Shown: piece by piece, positions 5,722 through 7,570 of the stretch
Layout of the letters: the number at the start of each line of letters is the position of its first letter
Numbering within the stretch: the first letter of the stretch is position 1
NCBI GenBank assembly: GCA_007117175.1
Contig: SKGZ01000253.1
Span: forward strand, 1-7,570
Reading direction: 5' to 3'
Length of the DNA stretch: 7,570 nt
DNA from: Bacteriovoracales bacterium
Lineage (GTDB): Bacteria > Bdellovibrionota > Bacteriovoracia > Bacteriovoracales > Bacteriovoracaceae
Translations under genes and position numbers: made by a program
The notes under the pieces: model-generated
The model's database searches: none
What the model saw: the letters and a program-made list of their open reading frames with translations, nothing else
What the model was told of the DNA's origin: nothing

Positions 5722-5943
5722 ATGAGTGAAAGTGAAATAGAAAAGGTTGTGGCAAAGATGCAAGAGATTCAAGATATCCAGAGTTCAGAATATCTATTTT
5801 ACTATCGCCAGTATCTTCATTTATTAAGCCTGGCATCTCCTGAGTGTCGCAAAAAATATGAGCAAATTTTTGCCAAATCCATGACCAGGGTTTCGGCTCT
5901 TTCTTCTAGTTCTTCCGTTTTATTCAACAAGAAAATAGCTTAG
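5722..5943 (+). CDS. Small hypothetical protein (73 aa)
   Basis: I do not recognise this protein. It begins MSESEIEKVVAKMQEIQDIQ and appears mostly helical and soluble. A polar N-terminal helix is followed by an aromatic-rich stretch (YLFYYRQYLHLLSL, residues 24-37), a charged helix with one cysteine near residue 42, and a C-terminus with five consecutive serines. There is no signal peptide, membrane segment or known motif. A clear extended -10 six bases before the ATG suggests a leaderless transcript and supports the gene. It lies alone between the tRNA and a convergent barrel-protein gene, whose stop region it overlaps by 4 bases. Against it are the short length, the lack of a ribosome site and no recognised homologue. 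It is moderately likely to be real. Confidence 0.6.
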   Translation: MSESEIEKVVAKMQEIQDIQSSEYLFYYRQYLHLLSLASPECRKKYEQIFAKSMTRVSALSSSSSVLFNKKIA

Positions 5944-6692
5944 TAATGTCGTGGCGGCCTTTGACTGCGATGTGGAATAGTCATTTTTGCTCCGATGTTC
6001 ACCCCACGATTGGTAAAACCTTGGTAGCGATTATGCATATAGCTAATTGTTAGTTGTTGAGGGGCTCCTTGAATCAATCTCCTGAATTCTAGTCCTAATT
6101 GAGTACGGTTTTGATCAAATTCTTTTGATCCCCCAGTCAGTTGAGTACTGTTGAGTCGATAAAAGTACTCATTGGCCACTACTAAATTGACTGTTCCGGT
6201 GGGCAGAGAAAACATTTCATAAGCAACTCTGAGCATGGCGCGCATTCGATAGTTGATTTCAGTCAGGTTGACCTGTGGTTGGGTCCAGTAGCGTTGTTCT
6301 AGCCGCAGTCCCGCTAAGAATGAAACCTTAGAGTTTACAATATTTCCTTCATCAGCATAGGTTACCATTTGAAAAAAACGACTCTCATTGTCGGCAAGGG
6401 GACTGGTCGTATCTTTGAGATGGGCATAACCCATCCATATAGTAGTGTTATTAATGCGATAGCCTAGCATGGGGCGCAAAATGAACTGGTGATACTCACT
6501 GGCCTGGTTATTGAGGCGATAGTGGGCCTCCAGTGAGTAGAGTAGTTTTTGGTCATTAGTTGTGTGTTCAATTTTTTTAAGGACTCCTTCAACCTGAACC
6601 CAGTTAAACCCTACCCAATCATCTTGTGGAATATAGCTAATTTGCGCCTGTGCACAGTGAATGGTCAATAAATAGAGTAAAATTCTGAACAT
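5940..6692 (-). CDS. DUF2490-like outer-membrane beta-barrel protein
   Basis: This 250-residue protein has a Sec signal peptide (MFRILLYLLTIHCAQA, cleavage expected after Ala16). Short amphipathic beta strands rich in Tyr, Trp, Arg and Asn follow, as in small outer-membrane barrels. The pattern matches my recollection of the DUF2490 family: QFILRPMLGYRINNTTIWMGY in the first half, then LRLEQRYW, NYRMRAMLRVAYE, VVANEYFYRLN and FDQNRTQLGLEFR. The function of DUF2490 proteins is unknown to me. Cys13 does not sit in a lipobox, so it is not a lipoprotein. The ATG has a strong GGAGG five bases upstream; a TAAAAT at 6718-6713 is a weak -10 candidate. The C-terminus is odd: after the last predicted strand comes a basic tail ending HRSQRPPRHY instead of stopping at an aromatic strand end. 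A partial second barrel protein lies beyond the mpo1-like gene. Confidence 0.78.
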   Translation of the reverse strand: MFRILLYLLTIHCAQAQISYIPQDDWVGFNWVQVEGVLKKIEHTTNDQKLLYSLEAHYRLNNQASEYHQFILRPMLGYRINNTTIWMGYAHLKDTTSPLADNESRFFQMVTYADEGNIVNSKVSFLAGLRLEQRYWTQPQVNLTEINYRMRAMLRVAYEMFSLPTGTVNLVVANEYFYRLNSTQLTGGSKEFDQNRTQLGLEFRRLIQGAPQQLTISYMHNRYQGFTNRGVNIGAKMTIPHRSQRPPRHY

Positions 6693-6803
6693 AAAGTCCT
6701 CCAGTTTTCATTATTTTAGCGGACTTTTCAGCTTCTTTTGCTGCAGCATGAAGAACTTTCAAAGCTGGATATTTTTTATACAATAGATGTGTCATTGGGT
6801 TTT

Positions 6804-6811
6804 AAAGGAGG
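6804..6811 (+). promoter_or_regulatory. Strong ribosome binding site fixing the Mpo1-like start
   Basis: AAAGGAGG lies five bases before the ATG at 6817, a near-perfect Shine-Dalgarno. It decides against the upstream in-frame ATG at 6787, which has no such site. Confidence 0.85.
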
Positions 6812-6816
6812 AGATC

Positions 6817-7293
6817 ATGAGTCTTAGATTAGTGAGTCTATTAAAGGAATATGGGGTGAGCCATAGGAATCAAACCAATAAGAGAATTCATAATATTTTT
6901 GTGCCTCTTATCACTTGGTCTGTTCTAATGCTCTTGTGGGCTATTCCTCCAGTGAAAATATTGGGTGGAATTCAAGTTTTCTACGTGGTGGCAACCTTGG
7001 CCTTATTTTATTATTGGAAACTGGATCCAAAAGTCTTCTTGGCCATGTTCGGGGTGATCGCTTTAAGTGCTATGAGTTTTGTCATTCTAAGTTCCATGAA
7101 TGTCTCTTTGTTGAATTTAGGACTGGCTGTTTTTGTGATAGGTTGGATCTTTCAATTCATTGGGCACAAAATTGAAGGCAAGAAACCCAGCTTTATTCAA
7201 GATTTACAGTTTCTTTTAATTGGCCCTATTTGGGTGGCCATTAATTTAGGTTTGTTTGAACACTTGCGGGTGCAACTTTCTGTTAAGGGATAA
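6817..7293 (+). CDS. Mpo1/DUF962-like membrane protein
   Basis: This 158-residue inner-membrane protein belongs to the Mpo1-like (DUF962, yeast YGL010w) family. Yeast Mpo1 is an Fe(II)-dependent dioxygenase that shortens 2-hydroxy fatty acids by alpha-oxidation; bacterial members are mostly uncharacterised. Conserved features seen are Tyr12-x-x-Ser-His16-x-Asn18-x-x-Asn21 with His25 and Pro30 near the N-terminus, and FQFIGHKIEGKKPSF (His117, Glu120-Gly121) before the last helical part. Four to five hydrophobic segments lie at about 27-45, 52-66, 73-93, 98-116 and 127-150, with histidines near their ends, as expected for a metal site at the membrane face. The start at 6817 follows a strong ribosome site. 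TACAAT at 6779-6784 is a possible -10 without a good -35. The gene diverges from one DUF2490-like gene and overlaps another by 11 bases at its 3' end. Family assignment is fairly secure; the substrate here is not known. Confidence 0.85.
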   Translation: MSLRLVSLLKEYGVSHRNQTNKRIHNIFVPLITWSVLMLLWAIPPVKILGGIQVFYVVATLALFYYWKLDPKVFLAMFGVIALSAMSFVILSSMNVSLLNLGLAVFVIGWIFQFIGHKIEGKKPSFIQDLQFLLIGPIWVAINLGLFEHLRVQLSVKG

Positions 7294-7570
7294 AGGTATA
7301 GCGCAAGACAAAGAAATTGGTGAGCAGGTTGGTATCATTTTTCATGAATCTTATAGTTCGAGTGACAGCAGCTTCCACTGAGTGACCACCACCCAGCGAT
7401 TTATTTAATCCAATGTAAAATCGATTTTGCTCCGGTCCGGCTCGATTATTAGTTGCGATAGTATTGATATTGTAAAAAAACTCATTTTGAAAAGCGAAGT
7501 AGATTCCATAGCGCTCGATAAAAGGCTGCATAATACGAAATTTATAGCGCAAGCGGTGGCTGACAGAGGG
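7283..7570 (-). CDS. Second DUF2490-like outer-membrane protein, C-terminal part (5' partial)
   Basis: The frame is open from the window end (7570) to TAA at 7285-7283, giving 95 residues of a protein whose start lies outside the window. The TTG at 7552 is internal. It shows the same C-terminal pattern as the 5940-6692 product: HRLRYKFRIMQPF, FAFQNEFFYNIN, EQNRFYIGLNKSL and a final strand FFVLRYTFIP with aromatics close to the terminus, typical of an outer-membrane barrel end. Aligned by eye, RLRYKFR matches YRMRAMLR, QNEFFYNIN matches ANEYFYRLN and EQNRFYIGL matches DQNRTQLGL, so the two are probably paralogues. Its 3' end overlaps the convergent Mpo1-like gene by 11 bases. The signal peptide and N-terminal strands cannot be seen. 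Confidence 0.75.
   Translation of the reverse strand, partial: PSVSHRLRYKFRIMQPFIERYGIYFAFQNEFFYNINTIATNNRAGPEQNRFYIGLNKSLGGGHSVEAAVTRTIRFMKNDTNLLTNFFVLRYTFIP

Noticed and set aside
6729..6777. CAGCTT / AAGCTG inverted repeat followed by a T-run as a terminator
   Set aside because: The arms are separated by 27 bases, the T-run is not adjacent to the stem, and no plus-strand gene ends just upstream.
6637..6795. 52-codon minus-strand frame with an Ala/Lys/Glu-rich helix, overlapping the DUF2490 gene start
   Set aside because: It has no ribosome site, the DUF2490 frame has a strong GGAGG and a signal peptide, and its C-terminal third is out of frame with that gene. It could be a relic, but nothing positive supports it.
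6787..6816. Earlier ATG for the Mpo1-like gene
   Set aside because: The strong AAAGGAGG at 6804-6811 fits only the ATG at 6817.
6915..7175. Plus-strand open frame of 86 codons in another frame of the Mpo1-like gene
   Set aside because: It is a shadow within a gene with conserved family motifs and has no start signals of its own.

Overview
The window looks like ordinary chromosomal DNA from a fairly AT-rich, densely packed Gram-negative bacterium. Two predicted outer-membrane beta-barrel proteins and cleavable Sec signals indicate a diderm. The gene set (fused isobutyryl-CoA mutase, A-type Fe-S carrier next to a YgfZ-TPR protein, Grx2-like protein, Mpo1-like protein, DUF2490 barrels) would suit a member of the Bdellovibrionota or a related lineage. 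That placement is a low-confidence inference. I see no insertion sequence, phage gene, CRISPR array or plasmid function.

Layout: (1) 1-2032, plus strand: the C-terminal mutase part of an IcmF-type isobutyryl-CoA mutase, whose TAA overlaps by one base the ATG of a PduO-type cobalamin adenosyltransferase. Enzyme and cofactor-maker thus form one operon. (2) 2088-2447, plus: a small secreted protein of unknown function that appears to be read from a leaderless mRNA. (3) 2431-3501, minus: a Grx2-like glutaredoxin followed by a small FHA-domain protein. (4) 3593-5408, plus, divergent from (3): an ErpA-type Fe-S carrier overlapping a YgfZ/IBA57-like protein that carries a C-terminal TPR extension. 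A 20-bp palindrome lies in the 91-bp divergent spacer. (5) 5440-5516, minus: tRNA-Asn(GUU) with its own recognisable promoter. (6) 5722-5943, plus: a 73-aa orphan protein, also apparently leaderless. (7) 5940-6692, minus: a DUF2490-like barrel; 6817-7293, plus: an Mpo1/DUF962-like membrane protein; 7283 to the window end, minus: the C-terminus of a second DUF2490-like barrel.

Three functional links stand out. The adenosyltransferase can supply AdoCbl to the mutase beside it. ErpA and YgfZ act in the same late Fe-S cluster assembly step and share an overlapping reading frame. A glutaredoxin and an A-type carrier diverge from a common control region with a candidate operator. The three convergent gene pairs overlap at their 3' ends with no terminator between them.

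No wholly new system is evident. The best leads are the YgfZ-TPR fusion coupled to ErpA, the palindrome between grxB and erpA, and two genes with extended -10 promoters placed so that transcripts would begin at or next to the start codon. No stretch longer than about 205 bases lacks a gene; the longest (5517-5721) holds the tRNA promoter, a G-rich tract and the small-gene promoter.
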